This document shows positions 1 through 8,498 of a stretch of DNA of 64,000 nt, piece by piece. The notes under the pieces are model-generated. The model was not told the DNA's origin and searched no databases. It worked only from the letters and a program-made list of their open reading frames with translations. Source of the stretch: Actinoallomurus liliacearum (GTDB taxonomy: Bacteria; Actinomycetota; Actinomycetes; Streptosporangiales; Streptosporangiaceae); assembly GCF_039542035.1 (NCBI RefSeq), contig NZ_BAABHJ010000022.1, positions 96,302 through 160,301 of the forward strand. Reading direction: 5' to 3'. The stretch's first letter is position 1; each line of letters begins with the position of its first letter. A program made the position numbers and the translations under genes.

Positions 1-817
1 CATGAACATGGCCGTTCCCCGAATCGCCGCGATCAGTGCGTTCGCCGCCGGCCTGCTCTACGACAAGACCGGCGCGCCGCTGCCGCTCGACCTGCTGGCC
101 GGGCTCGCCACCGGGGCCGCCCTCGGCGCGCTCGCCGGCCTGGTCATCGCGCGTACCGGCGTCAACTCGTTCGTGGTCACGCTCGCCATGGACTTCGCGC
201 TCGTCGGCCTGGTGTCGCTGCTGTACTCGCACTTCACCCAGGGGGTCGCGTTCGCACGTCAGCCGGCCGGCATGGCGAGCCTCGGCGCCGACACGATGGC
301 CGACTACTGCACCGGCGACGTGTGCGGGCCTCCGATACCGCTGCTCGTCCCGTTCGCCGTGGTCGCCCTGCTGGTCGTCGGGCTCGTCTTCCGCTGGTCG
401 AGGATCGGCCGGGAGATCCTGATGACCGGCTCGAACCAGAAGGCGGCGGAGCTGTCCGGCATCCCGGTTCAGGCGCGGATCATCCAGGCCCATGCGCTGT
501 CCGGAGCCCTCGCCGCGTTCGCCGGATTCCTGCTCGCCGCGGAGAACGGCGCGTTCTCCGCGAGCGTCGGCGGCCAGTTCCTGCTTCCGTCGTTCCTCGC
601 GCCGGTGCTCGGGGGCACCTTGCTCGCCGGTGGCGCGGTCAGCGTGCTCGGCACACTGCTCGGCGCCGGCATCACCCAGGTCATCTACAAGGGGCTGAAC
701 CTGTTGCAGTTCCAGATCAATCAACTCCAGCTCTACATCGGCCTCGTGCTGCTGGCCGCGTTGTCACTGGACCGGGCCCGGCACGTGCTCGCCGAGCGGC
801 GCGGGGTGCGGGCATGA
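1..817 (+). CDS. Sugar ABC transporter permease, RbsC type (5' partial)
   Basis: Membrane subunit of a ribose/autoinducer-2-type sugar importer (BPD_transp_2 family). The reading frame is open to the window edge, and the product (about 271 residues from the first ATG) lacks the N-terminal helices of the usual 320-340 residue permease, so the true start lies upstream. Hydrophobic segments alternate with short loops. The family-typical cytoplasmic stretch around 'GSNQKAAELSGI' is present, as is the glycine-rich 'APVLGGTLLAGG' near the end. The stop overlaps the next permease by 4 nt (ATGA), so the two are translationally coupled and probably form a heterodimeric channel. A substrate-binding protein gene would be expected just upstream, outside the window. 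Confidence 0.9.
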   Translation, partial: MNMAVPRIAAISAFAAGLLYDKTGAPLPLDLLAGLATGAALGALAGLVIARTGVNSFVVTLAMDFALVGLVSLLYSHFTQGVAFARQPAGMASLGADTMADYCTGDVCGPPIPLLVPFAVVALLVVGLVFRWSRIGREILMTGSNQKAAELSGIPVQARIIQAHALSGALAAFAGFLLAAENGAFSASVGGQFLLPSFLAPVLGGTLLAGGAVSVLGTLLGAGITQVIYKGLNLLQFQINQLQLYIGLVLLAALSLDRARHVLAERRGVRA

Positions 818-1803
818 CCGCGGCCGTCGCCCCCTCCCGGGCGGGCGGAGGCGCGCGGCGGATCGTCCGAGCGCCGGAGTTCACACTCGTCTGCCTCGCC
901 CTCACCGGATTCGTCGCGTTGAGCATCGCGACCCACGGCAACCTGCTCCAAGGCGGCACCCTCGGCGCGTTCTTCCGTTTCCTCGCGGTGCCGATCGTGA
1001 TCGGCCTGTCGCAGATGGTCGTGCTCGCGATCGGCCAGATGAACCTCTCCGTCGGCGTACTGACCGGCTTCTGCGCGATGGCCGGCGCCTGGCTGATGAT
1101 CGCGCAGGGCTGGCCGGCGCCGGTGGCGGTGACCGCGTCGCTCCTGCTCGGAGCGGTCGTCGGTGCGGTCAACGGTCTCCTCGTGGTGTTGACCAGGATC
1201 AACGCGTTCATCGTCACGCTCGCGACGATGACCATCGTCGACGGCCTGCGCTACGGCGTCCACGGCCCGGACACGTTCCAGGGCTACTCCCCCGGCCTGG
1301 TCGATCTCGGCCGCGCCGCAGCGCTCGGGCTGCCGGTCATCTTCCTGATCGCCGTCGTCGTCGCGGTCGCGGTCGGGCTGTTCTTCGCCCGTACGGTCGC
1401 CGGTCGCCATCTGCTCGCGAGCGGCGGCAACCCGTTCTCGGCCCGCCTGTCGGGCGTGTCCAACGACCGGTCGATCGTGCTCGCTCACACGATCTCGGGC
1501 CTGCTCGCCGGGGTCGCCGCCGTCCTGACGCTCGCGCTGTCCGGCTCGGTCAACGCCAGCGTCGGCGATGACCTGCTGCTGCGGAGTTTCGCGGCGCCGA
1601 TCATCGGCGGCGTGGCGCTGGCCGGCGGTGTGGTGGCCGTCTTCGGCACGTGCCTGGCCGCGTTCCTGGTCCGCCTCGTGGACGTCGCCCAGGCGCAGTT
1701 CAACCTCGGCCAGAGCTGGGTCGACCTGATCGTCGGCGCGGTCGTGCTCGGCGCCGTCCTGGTCGGCGCTGTCCGCCAGAAGCTCACTCGGAGCAGGAAA
1801 TGA
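814..1803 (+). CDS. Sugar ABC transporter permease, RbsC type
   Basis: Second membrane subunit of the same importer, 329 residues. It starts at the ATG inside the ATGA overlap with the upstream permease. It has about nine hydrophobic segments, 'QMNLSVGVLTG' corresponds to the conserved DLSVG region of RbsC proteins, and 'GGNPFSARLSGV' matches the conserved cytoplasmic loop. The stop overlaps the ATPase start by 4 nt. The gene order (two permeases, ATPase, then sugar-oxidising enzymes) suggests the importer supplies the aldose processed by the enzymes at 3308-8429. The exact substrate cannot be read from the sequence; a fucose- or rhamnose-like deoxysugar or a pentose is likely from the enzymes. 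Confidence 0.92.
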   Translation: MTAAVAPSRAGGGARRIVRAPEFTLVCLALTGFVALSIATHGNLLQGGTLGAFFRFLAVPIVIGLSQMVVLAIGQMNLSVGVLTGFCAMAGAWLMIAQGWPAPVAVTASLLLGAVVGAVNGLLVVLTRINAFIVTLATMTIVDGLRYGVHGPDTFQGYSPGLVDLGRAAALGLPVIFLIAVVVAVAVGLFFARTVAGRHLLASGGNPFSARLSGVSNDRSIVLAHTISGLLAGVAAVLTLALSGSVNASVGDDLLLRSFAAPIIGGVALAGGVVAVFGTCLAAFLVRLVDVAQAQFNLGQSWVDLIVGAVVLGAVLVGAVRQKLTRSRK

Positions 1804-3311
1804 AACTGTCGGCGCAGGGATTGGTCAAGGTCTTCCCGGGCGTACGCGCGCTCGACGGCGCCACGCTCGAGGTGCGGCCCGGCAGCGTGCACGCGCTCCT
1901 CGGCGAGAACGGCGCGGGCAAGAGCACGCTGGTGAAGATCCTCACCGGCGTGTACCGGCCGGACGACGGGCACATCTCGATCGACGGTGCCGACGTCGCG
2001 TTCACCGGCCCGCTCGACGCGCTCCGGGCCGGCATCGGCGTCGTGCACCAGGAGCGCAACCTGGTACCCGCGTTCACCGTCGCGGAGAACATCATGCTGC
2101 ACCGGCTGCCGAACCGGCTCGGTCTGGTGCGGCGGCGACGGATCCGCGCCGAGGCCCGCCGCTGCCTCGATCTGCTCGATCTCGACCTGGATCCGGACAC
2201 GCCGGTCGGTGAGCTGTCGGTCGCGCAGGCGCAACTCGTCGAGATCGCTAAGGCGCTGTCGGTGGACAGCCGGCTGCTGCTGCTCGACGAGCCGACCGCG
2301 TCGCTGACCGGCGACGAGGCCGACCGGCTCTACGCGATCGTCCGCACGCTGACCACCACGGGGCACTCCGTCGTCCTGGTCAGCCACAAGCTGGAAGAGG
2401 TGTTCGCGGTCGCGGACACGGTCACCGTGCTCCGCGACGGGCGCAGCGTCGCCGAGGCACGGCCGCTGGCCGACTACACGCGGGACACGATCGTCGACCT
2501 GATGGTCGGGCGGGCGCACGCCGCGCTCACGCTCGGCACCCGGCGCGTCGCCCCGGACGCCACACCGGCGCTGGAGCTGCGCGGTGTCTCCACCGATCGC
2601 GGCCATCGGGACATCTCGCTGGCGGTCGCGCCGGGCGAGATCCTGGGGCTCTACGGGCTCGTCGGCGCCGGCCGTACCGAACTCGCGAAGGCGCTGCTCG
2701 GCCTGGACAGGATCACTTCCGGCGAGGTCCGGGTGAAGGGCGCACCGGCGCGGATCCGGAGCGTCGGGGAGGCGCTCCGCCGGTATCGCGTCGGGTACGT
2801 CCCGGAGAACCGCAAGGAAGAGGGCCTGTTCCTGGAGCAGACCATCGCCCGCAACGTCGGCGTCACGGTCTGGCGCCGCCTGGCGAGACTCGGGCTCCTC
2901 CGGGATCGGGCCGAACGCGATCTCGTCGCGGAGTACGTCGACAAGCTCGGTATCCGTGCGGCCTCACCGCGCCAGCTCGCCGGCCGGCTCTCCGGCGGCA
3001 ACCAGCAGAAGGTGAGCCTCGCCAAGTGGCTCGCCGCCGACTGCGACATCCTCGTCATCGACGAGCCGACGGTCGGCATCGACGTACGGACCAAGGCCGC
3101 GTTCCACGAGTTGATCGCCGGTCTCGCCGAGGAGGGCATGGCGATCCTGCTGATCTCCTCCGACCTGCCCGAAGTGGTCACACTCGCGGACCGGATCGCC
3201 GTCATCGGCGACTTCGCGCTCCGCGGTGAGCTGGTCAACGACCACGACTACGACCGCATGAGCCAGGCCGTCATCCGTCTCATCCACGCCACGCCGAAGG
3301 CCGCCGCATGA
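1800..3311 (+). CDS. Sugar ABC transporter ATPase, RbsA type
   Basis: A 503-residue tandem ATPase that energises the two upstream permeases. The first nucleotide-binding domain has Walker A 'GENGAGKST', a diverged signature ('LSVAQAQLVEIAKAL') and Walker B 'LLLLDEPTASL'. The second has the non-canonical P-loop region 'GLVGAGRTELAKALLG', signature 'LSGGNQQKVSLAKWL' and Walker B 'ILVIDEPTVGID', as is normal for RbsA/XylG proteins. It starts at the ATG in the ATGA overlap with the permease and ends in an ATGA overlap with the aldo/keto reductase, tying transport and catabolism into one operon. Confidence 0.95.
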   Translation: MKLSAQGLVKVFPGVRALDGATLEVRPGSVHALLGENGAGKSTLVKILTGVYRPDDGHISIDGADVAFTGPLDALRAGIGVVHQERNLVPAFTVAENIMLHRLPNRLGLVRRRRIRAEARRCLDLLDLDLDPDTPVGELSVAQAQLVEIAKALSVDSRLLLLDEPTASLTGDEADRLYAIVRTLTTTGHSVVLVSHKLEEVFAVADTVTVLRDGRSVAEARPLADYTRDTIVDLMVGRAHAALTLGTRRVAPDATPALELRGVSTDRGHRDISLAVAPGEILGLYGLVGAGRTELAKALLGLDRITSGEVRVKGAPARIRSVGEALRRYRVGYVPENRKEEGLFLEQTIARNVGVTVWRRLARLGLLRDRAERDLVAEYVDKLGIRAASPRQLAGRLSGGNQQKVSLAKWLAADCDILVIDEPTVGIDVRTKAAFHELIAGLAEEGMAILLISSDLPEVVTLADRIAVIGDFALRGELVNDHDYDRMSQAVIRLIHATPKAAA

Positions 3312-4282
3312 ATCCGTTCGAGACCGTCCCGATCGGCTCGACGGGCGTGACCGTCACCCGGCTCGGCCTGGGGCTCGCCCCGATCGGCGGCCTGTATCGA
3401 TCGGTCGGCGATGACGTCGCCACCGCGACCATCGACCGGGCCTGGGCCCATGGCATCCGGTACTTCGACACCGCGCCGCTGTACGGCGCCGGCCGGTCCG
3501 AGCGTCGCGCCGGCGCGGCGCTGGCCCGCCGGGACCGGGAAGCGTTCACCCTGTCCACGAAGGTGGGCCGGGTGCTCGTGCGAGGCGGTGACCGTGACGG
3601 CATGTGGGCCGAGCCGACGCCCGAGACACCGCGCTTCGACTTCAGCGCCGCGGGAATCCGCCGTTCGTACGCCGACAGCCTCGCGCGCCTGGGCCTGGAC
3701 CGGGTCGACATCCTGCACATCCACGACCCCGACGAGCACTACGCCGAGGCGATCGGCGCCGCACGACCGGCGCTCGTCGGCATGCGCGCCGAAGGGCTGG
3801 TCGGCGCCATCTCGGTGGGCATGAACCAGTCGGCGATGCTGACCGCGTTCGCGCGCACCGGCGACTTCGACTGCTTCCTGCTCGCCGGCCGGTACACGCT
3901 GCTGGACCAGTCCGGGCTCGGCGATCTCCTGCCCGAGTGCCGGGCGCGGGGCCTCTCGATCATCGCGGGTGGCGTATACAACTCCGGCATCCTGGCCGAT
4001 CCGGTCGACGGCGCGACGTACGACTACCGGCCGGCGCCAGAGGCGCTGCTCGCCAAGGCGCGGGCGATCCGCGACATCTGCGATAGGCATGGCGTACCGC
4101 TGCGGGCGGCCGCGCTGCAGTTCCCGCTCGGCCATCCGAGCGTGGCCGGCGTCGTGGTCGGGATGCGTTCGCCCGCCGAGGTGGACGACGCGGTCGCGAT
4201 GGCCTCGGTCGAGATCCCCGGGCGGCTGTGGCGTGAGCTGATCGGTGCCGGCCTGCTTCCGGAAGGGGTCCCCACGCCGTGA
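3308..4282 (+). CDS. Aldo/keto reductase, probable aldose (L-fucose-type) 1-dehydrogenase
   Basis: A 324-residue aldo/keto reductase of the group that oxidises free aldoses such as L-fucose or D-arabinose to the aldonolactone with NAD(P). Seen directly: the Asp/Tyr region 'FDTAPLYGAGRSE', the catalytic Lys in 'STKVGR' and the His in 'LHIHDPD', followed by the conserved 'LLAGRYTLLDQSG'. The gene overlaps the ATPase and the lactonase by 4 nt each. A lactonase directly downstream supports a 1-dehydrogenase role rather than carbonyl reduction. A clear paralogue lies at 32012-33016. Substrate specificity is inferred from context only. Confidence 0.85.
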   Translation: MNPFETVPIGSTGVTVTRLGLGLAPIGGLYRSVGDDVATATIDRAWAHGIRYFDTAPLYGAGRSERRAGAALARRDREAFTLSTKVGRVLVRGGDRDGMWAEPTPETPRFDFSAAGIRRSYADSLARLGLDRVDILHIHDPDEHYAEAIGAARPALVGMRAEGLVGAISVGMNQSAMLTAFARTGDFDCFLLAGRYTLLDQSGLGDLLPECRARGLSIIAGGVYNSGILADPVDGATYDYRPAPEALLAKARAIRDICDRHGVPLRAAALQFPLGHPSVAGVVVGMRSPAEVDDAVAMASVEIPGRLWRELIGAGLLPEGVPTP

Positions 4283-5112
4283 TCATCGACGCGCATCACC
4301 ATCTATGGACCGCCGACTACGCCTGGCTCGCGGATCCGGCACTGGCCCCGATACGGCGCGACTACGCGATCGACGACCTGCGGGTCCACCTTCAGGCGGC
4401 CGGCATCGACGCGACCGTGCTGGTCGAGGCGGGGCGCTGCGACGACGCGGAGACCCGCGAGTTCCTGTCGCTCGCGGAGAACGCCCCGGAGATCGCGGCC
4501 GTGGTCGGCTGGGCGTCGCTGGAGGACCCCGCGCTCTCCGACACACTCGCGGCGCACCGGGCCGGGCCCGGCGGCCGGTACCTGGCCGGAATCCGCGACC
4601 AGATCCAGGGACACCCGGACGACTTCCTGGATCGGCCCTCGGTCCGGGCCGGTCTGCGAAGCGTCGCCCGTGCGGGCCTGATCAACGAGTTGGTGGTCCG
4701 GCCATCGCAACTGCCGGCGGTGATCCGCGCGGTCGACGCCGTCCCCGGCACGACCTTCGTGCTGGACCACCTCGGCAAGCCACGCGTCGCGGCGGGTCCG
4801 GACGGGCTGGCCGAATGGCGGGCCCTCATCGCGCCGCTCGCCGAGCGGGAGCATGTGATCGTGAAACTGTCCGGGCTGGTCGCCGAGGCCGACTGGGCCA
4901 TGTGGACGGTGGACGACCTGCGGCCGTTCGTGGAGGCCGCGCTCGGCCTGTTCGGCCCGGACCGGCTGATGTTCGGTTCGGACTGGCCGGTCTGCGAGGT
5001 GGCGGCGAGCTACGAGCAGGTCGTGGACGCGATCGAGACCATCCTCGGCGGACGACCGGAGAACGTGTTCGCCACCACCGCGACGCGCACCTACATGCTG
5101 GAGGGGAAATGA
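4279..5112 (+). CDS. Amidohydrolase-family lactonase (L-fuconolactonase-like)
   Basis: A 277-residue member of the amidohydrolase_2 family, TIM-barrel hydrolases that include L-fucono-1,5-lactonase. It begins at GTG within a GTGA overlap. The metal-ligand motif 'DAHHHLW' sits at the N-terminus and the catalytic Asp motif 'FGSDWPVCE' near the C-terminus. It would open the lactone made by the adjacent aldo/keto reductase to the aldonate. It overlaps the FAH-family gene by 4 nt. A paralogue is at 31126-31998, also next to an aldo/keto reductase, so this pair recurs as a unit. A role on another sugar lactone, such as rhamnono- or galactonolactone, cannot be excluded. Confidence 0.85.
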   Translation: MIIDAHHHLWTADYAWLADPALAPIRRDYAIDDLRVHLQAAGIDATVLVEAGRCDDAETREFLSLAENAPEIAAVVGWASLEDPALSDTLAAHRAGPGGRYLAGIRDQIQGHPDDFLDRPSVRAGLRSVARAGLINELVVRPSQLPAVIRAVDAVPGTTFVLDHLGKPRVAAGPDGLAEWRALIAPLAEREHVIVKLSGLVAEADWAMWTVDDLRPFVEAALGLFGPDRLMFGSDWPVCEVAASYEQVVDAIETILGGRPENVFATTATRTYMLEGK

Positions 5113-5954
5113 AGTACATGCGGGTGGGGCCGGCCGGTGCGGAACACCCGGTCGCCTGCACCGGGGAGCGGTATCACGACCTGTCCGGTGTCACCGCCGA
5201 CATCGACGGGGCGTTCCTGGCCGCCGGTGCCCTGGACGGCGCCGGGGTCGCGGCCGAGACGCTGCCCGAGATCGACATCACCGGCCTGCGGATCGGCGCG
5301 CCGATCGCGCGGCCGGGCGCGGTCCTGTGCATCGGCCAGAACTACGCGGCGCACGCGGCCGAGTCCGGCGCGCCGCCGCCCGAGGTACCGATCCTGTTCT
5401 ACAAGGCGCCGAACACCGTGGTGGGGCCGTACGACGATGTGCTGATCCCGCGCGGCTCGACGAAGACCGACTGGGAGGTCGAACTCGGCGTCGTCATCGG
5501 GCGCACCGCCCGCTACCTCGACTCTCCCGAGCACGCGCTCGAGCACGTCGCGGGGTACGTCACGTCGAACGACGTCAGCGAGCGCGACTTCCAGCTCGCG
5601 GTCTCCGGCGGGCAGTGGTCGAAGGGCAAGTCCTGCGAAACGTTCAACCCCCTCGGGCCGTGGCTGGTCACGCCGGACGAGGTCGGTGACCCGAACGGAC
5701 TGCGGCTGCGCTCGTCGGTCAACGACGAGCCCCGGCAGGACTCCACGACCGCCGACATGATCTTCGACGTGGCGTACCTGGTCTGGAGCCTCTCGCAGTA
5801 CACCGTGTTGGAGCCGGGAGACCTGATCAACACCGGGACACCGCAGGGCGTGGCCTTGTCCGGCCGCTTCCCGTACCTGCGTCACGGCGACACGGTGGTC
5901 GTGGAGATCGACGGGCTCGGCGCCCAGCGCAGCGCCGTGAGGGACGCGCCATGA
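5109..5954 (+). CDS. FAH-family hydrolase, probable 2,4-diketo-3-deoxy-aldonate hydrolase
   Basis: A 281-residue fumarylacetoacetate hydrolase family protein. The metal-binding and catalytic signature is visible: 'CIGQNYAAHAAE', 'KAPNTVVGPYDD', 'DWEVELGVVIG' and 'SNDVSERDFQ', ending with 'INTGTPQGVAL'. In the non-phosphorylated L-fucose/L-rhamnose diketo-hydrolase route, enzymes of this type cleave 2,4-diketo-3-deoxy-fuconate or -rhamnonate into pyruvate and L-lactate. It starts at the ATG in an ATGA overlap with the lactonase. A close paralogue is at 42018-42845 in the GlcDF operon. The role is inferred from family and context. Confidence 0.85.
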   Translation: MKYMRVGPAGAEHPVACTGERYHDLSGVTADIDGAFLAAGALDGAGVAAETLPEIDITGLRIGAPIARPGAVLCIGQNYAAHAAESGAPPPEVPILFYKAPNTVVGPYDDVLIPRGSTKTDWEVELGVVIGRTARYLDSPEHALEHVAGYVTSNDVSERDFQLAVSGGQWSKGKSCETFNPLGPWLVTPDEVGDPNGLRLRSSVNDEPRQDSTTADMIFDVAYLVWSLSQYTVLEPGDLINTGTPQGVALSGRFPYLRHGDTVVVEIDGLGAQRSAVRDAP

Positions 5955-6013
5955 AGATCATCGCGGAGCGCCGGGCTCGGCGCCCGTTCCCGGGCGGCGC
6001 CGCATGGCGGTAG
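5951..6013 (+). other. Micro-ORF bridging the FAH and AOR genes
   Basis: The FAH stop forms an ATGA with an ATG at 5951. That frame encodes only MKIIAERRARRPFPGGAAWR before TAG at 6011-6013, and the AOR start at 6004 lies inside it in another frame. The AOR gene has no convincing Shine-Dalgarno sequence of its own, so this short frame may keep ribosomes moving into it by termination-reinitiation. It could equally be the relic of an original start followed by a frameshift. No function is claimed for the peptide. Confidence 0.4.
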
Positions 6014-7668
6014 CGCATGTCGACCTCTCCGCGCGCACGGCCTGGACCGCGACGTCCGATCCGGCGGCGGCCGCGTACGTGCGCGGTGGACCGCTCGAAG
6101 CGCTGGAGGGGCTGCTGGCCGCGCTGTCGGACGGCGGCGAGGACATCGATCCGGTCGACGCGCCCGTCGCGCTCGTCGCCGGACCGGTCGCCGGCGTCGC
6201 CGGGCCCGGACTGGCCCGGATCACCGCGATCGGCCTGTCGCCGCTGTCCGGCGGAATCGCCGATACGCGGGCGGAGGGTCCGTTCGCCGCCGGACTGCGC
6301 CGGGCCGGCCTGACCGGCATCGTGCTGCACGGCCGGGCGCCCGAGCCGGTGACGGCGCTCGTCCAGGACGGGACCGTCACCCTCGTCCCGGCCGGCGATC
6401 TGTGGGGGATGGAGACCGGCGCGGCGACCGACGCGTTGACCCGCCGCCACGGCGCGGACGCGGCGGTCGCGGTCATCGGCCCCGCGGGCGAGCACGGCGT
6501 CCGGTACGCGACGGTGGTCACGTGCCGCGACCATCCGCTCCCACGGCACGGGTTCGGTGCCCTGCTCGGCGGGAAGCGGGTCAAGGCCGTCGTCTGCGTC
6601 GGCAGGTCCGAACCGTACGTCGCCGATCCGGACGCGCTCACCCGGATCACGGCGGCGTACGCGGACGCCGTCCCAAAGAACACCCTGGCCGCCTGGCAGC
6701 GCGGCACACCCGGGTTCGCGGTCTGGCGGGGTGAGCCGGGGTACGCGAACGTCGCGAACTTCACCGGAACGCGTACCCCCGGCGGTGTCGACCCGACGGC
6801 CGCGCCGGCACTCGAACGGGTCGCCGCCTGTCCCGGCTGCCCGACCGACTGCGTCAAGGTCTACGCCGGGGCGGCGGTCCACCAGGAGTCACTGGCCGCG
6901 CTCGGCCCCGGCGCGGGCGGCCCGGATCCGTGGGCGCTCAACGCACGCTGCCTTCAGCTCGGCCTCGACCCGGTGTCGCTGGCCGGGACCCTCGCCGCCG
7001 CCGGCATCCCGTCCGACGCGATCCCGGACACCGTGGAACGCCTCGCCTACCGACGTGACGACACCGGGCTGGGCGACGGAGCCGCGCGGCTCCGTGCGAC
7101 CGCGGACGCCCCGATGGTCGGCAAGGGAGTGGAGCTACCGCCGTTCGATCCCCGGGTGCAGCCCAATCTCGGCCTCGGGTTCGCCGTGGCGCCGGTCGGA
7201 CCGCGCTACGACATCGTCGAGCACGATCTCGACTTCGACGCCGAGCGCGGGATGCCGGCCTGTTTCCCGGAGGCGCGCCGCGTCGGCGTCGAGGTGCCCC
7301 GGCCGCTCGGGCGCCTGGACCCCGCCGGCACCGCGGTCCTGATGCGCCTGTGGAGCGGCCTGGACGCACTGGGCGTCTGCCTGTTCGCCGCGACACCGAC
7401 CCGGCCGCTCACACTGGGTGACGTCGAGGACCTCGTCGAGGCGGTCACCGGAGAACGCCCGGATGTGCTCGGACTCGGGGCGCGCCGCCTGTCGCTGCAG
7501 CGCCGCGTCAATCACCTGCGCGGCCTCGGCCCTGAGCACGACACGCTGCCCGAGCGTTTCTTCACCGAGCCGGTCCAGAGCGGCCCGTACGCGGGGGCCG
7601 TCCTCGACCGTGCCTCGTTCGACCGCGCGGTGGACGTCCTACGCGAGCAACTCGGTTTCCCCTCGTGA
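6004..7668 (+). CDS. Aldehyde:ferredoxin oxidoreductase (AOR) family protein
   Basis: A 554-residue homologue of the tungsten/molybdenum-pterin AOR family, which oxidises aldehydes to acids with ferredoxin; it is somewhat shorter than the usual ~600. The [4Fe-4S] ligands are all visible: C276, C279 and C283 in 'CPGCPTDC', and the fourth Cys at 459 in 'DALGVCLF'. The family motif region 'GVELPPFDPRVQPNLGLG' is present, as is an N-terminal half resembling the AOR_N pterin-binding domain ('GLSPLSGGIADTRAEG', 'GDLWGMETGA'). It sits between the FAH hydrolase and an SDR in an aldose-oxidation operon. No ferredoxin or cofactor gene is adjacent. It could oxidise lactaldehyde, glycolaldehyde or the aldose itself, but the substrate is unknown. 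Confidence 0.8.
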   Translation: MAVAHVDLSARTAWTATSDPAAAAYVRGGPLEALEGLLAALSDGGEDIDPVDAPVALVAGPVAGVAGPGLARITAIGLSPLSGGIADTRAEGPFAAGLRRAGLTGIVLHGRAPEPVTALVQDGTVTLVPAGDLWGMETGAATDALTRRHGADAAVAVIGPAGEHGVRYATVVTCRDHPLPRHGFGALLGGKRVKAVVCVGRSEPYVADPDALTRITAAYADAVPKNTLAAWQRGTPGFAVWRGEPGYANVANFTGTRTPGGVDPTAAPALERVAACPGCPTDCVKVYAGAAVHQESLAALGPGAGGPDPWALNARCLQLGLDPVSLAGTLAAAGIPSDAIPDTVERLAYRRDDTGLGDGAARLRATADAPMVGKGVELPPFDPRVQPNLGLGFAVAPVGPRYDIVEHDLDFDAERGMPACFPEARRVGVEVPRPLGRLDPAGTAVLMRLWSGLDALGVCLFAATPTRPLTLGDVEDLVEAVTGERPDVLGLGARRLSLQRRVNHLRGLGPEHDTLPERFFTEPVQSGPYAGAVLDRASFDRAVDVLREQLGFPS

Positions 7669-7682
7669 ACGTGGAGAGTGAG

Positions 7683-8429
7683 ATGACGGAATTCGACGGC
7701 CTGGTCGCGATCGTCACCGGTGGCGGATCGGGGATCGGCGCGGCCTGCGCGTCGGCGCTGCGTGCGGCGGGCGCCCGTGTCGGCGTCCTGGACCTCGACC
7801 CGCCGGCGTCGACCGACGGGATATGCGCGGTCCGGGCCGACGTCGCCGACGGCGCGTCGCTCGACGCCGCGGTGGAGGAGGTCGCCGGCGCGTTCGGCGG
7901 CATCGACATCCTGATCAACTGCGCCGGCGTCAGCGCCGTCGGCGACGTCACCGCGAACGACGACGCCGAGTGGGCGCGCGTCCTCGACATCAACGTCACC
8001 GGAGTCGCGCGGGCGTCCCGGGCGGCGCTGCCGTACCTGCGGCGCAGCCGACACGCCGCGATCGTCAACATCTCCTCGATCGCGGCGACGGCGGGACTGG
8101 TGCGACGCGCGCTGTACTCCGCGTCGAAGGGCGCGGTGCACGCGCTGACTCTGGCGATGGCGGCCGACCTGATCGATGCCGGGATCCGCGTCACCTGCGT
8201 CGCGCCCGGTACCGTCGACACCCCGTGGGTGGCCCGGTTGCTCGCGAAGGCCGACGATCCGTCCGCCGAGAAGGCCCGGCTGGCAGCGCGGCAACCGACC
8301 GGCCGCCTGGTGACGGCGGAGGAGGTCGCCGCCGCCGTGCTCTACCTCGCCGGCCCGTTCGCCGGGGCCACCACCGGGATGTCCCTGGCGGTCGACGGAG
8401 GCATGTCCGGGCTGCGGCTCCCCCGCTAG
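7683..8429 (+). CDS. SDR-family dehydrogenase, possible 2-keto-3-deoxy-aldonate 4-dehydrogenase
   Basis: A classical short-chain dehydrogenase/reductase of 248 residues. The NAD(P) motif 'TGGGSGIG' is near the N-terminus; the catalytic Ser lies in 'NISSIAAT' and Tyr/Lys in 'YSASK', followed by 'VAPGTVDTPW'. I chose the ATG at 7683 because GGAG lies six bases upstream. A GTG at 7665, in a GTGA overlap with the AOR stop, would add six residues and is a real alternative. In the diketo-hydrolase pathway an SDR of this type oxidises 2-keto-3-deoxy-fuconate or -rhamnonate at C4 to the FAH substrate. That assignment rests on context. Confidence 0.82.
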   Translation: MTEFDGLVAIVTGGGSGIGAACASALRAAGARVGVLDLDPPASTDGICAVRADVADGASLDAAVEEVAGAFGGIDILINCAGVSAVGDVTANDDAEWARVLDINVTGVARASRAALPYLRRSRHAAIVNISSIAATAGLVRRALYSASKGAVHALTLAMAADLIDAGIRVTCVAPGTVDTPWVARLLAKADDPSAEKARLAARQPTGRLVTAEEVAAAVLYLAGPFAGATTGMSLAVDGGMSGLRLPR

Positions 8430-8498
8430 CGCCATGTCAGCCGACGACGCACCTCATCGGGGCACTACGCGAGGCATCCACGCCGGGTGCGACAAGTG

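Noticed and set aside
4245..5108. Extension of the FAH hydrolase frame upstream through the lactonase gene
   Set aside because: The long frame is antiparallel in reading phase to an intact lactonase and is Arg/Gly/Pro-rich; FAH similarity starts only after the ATG at 5109.
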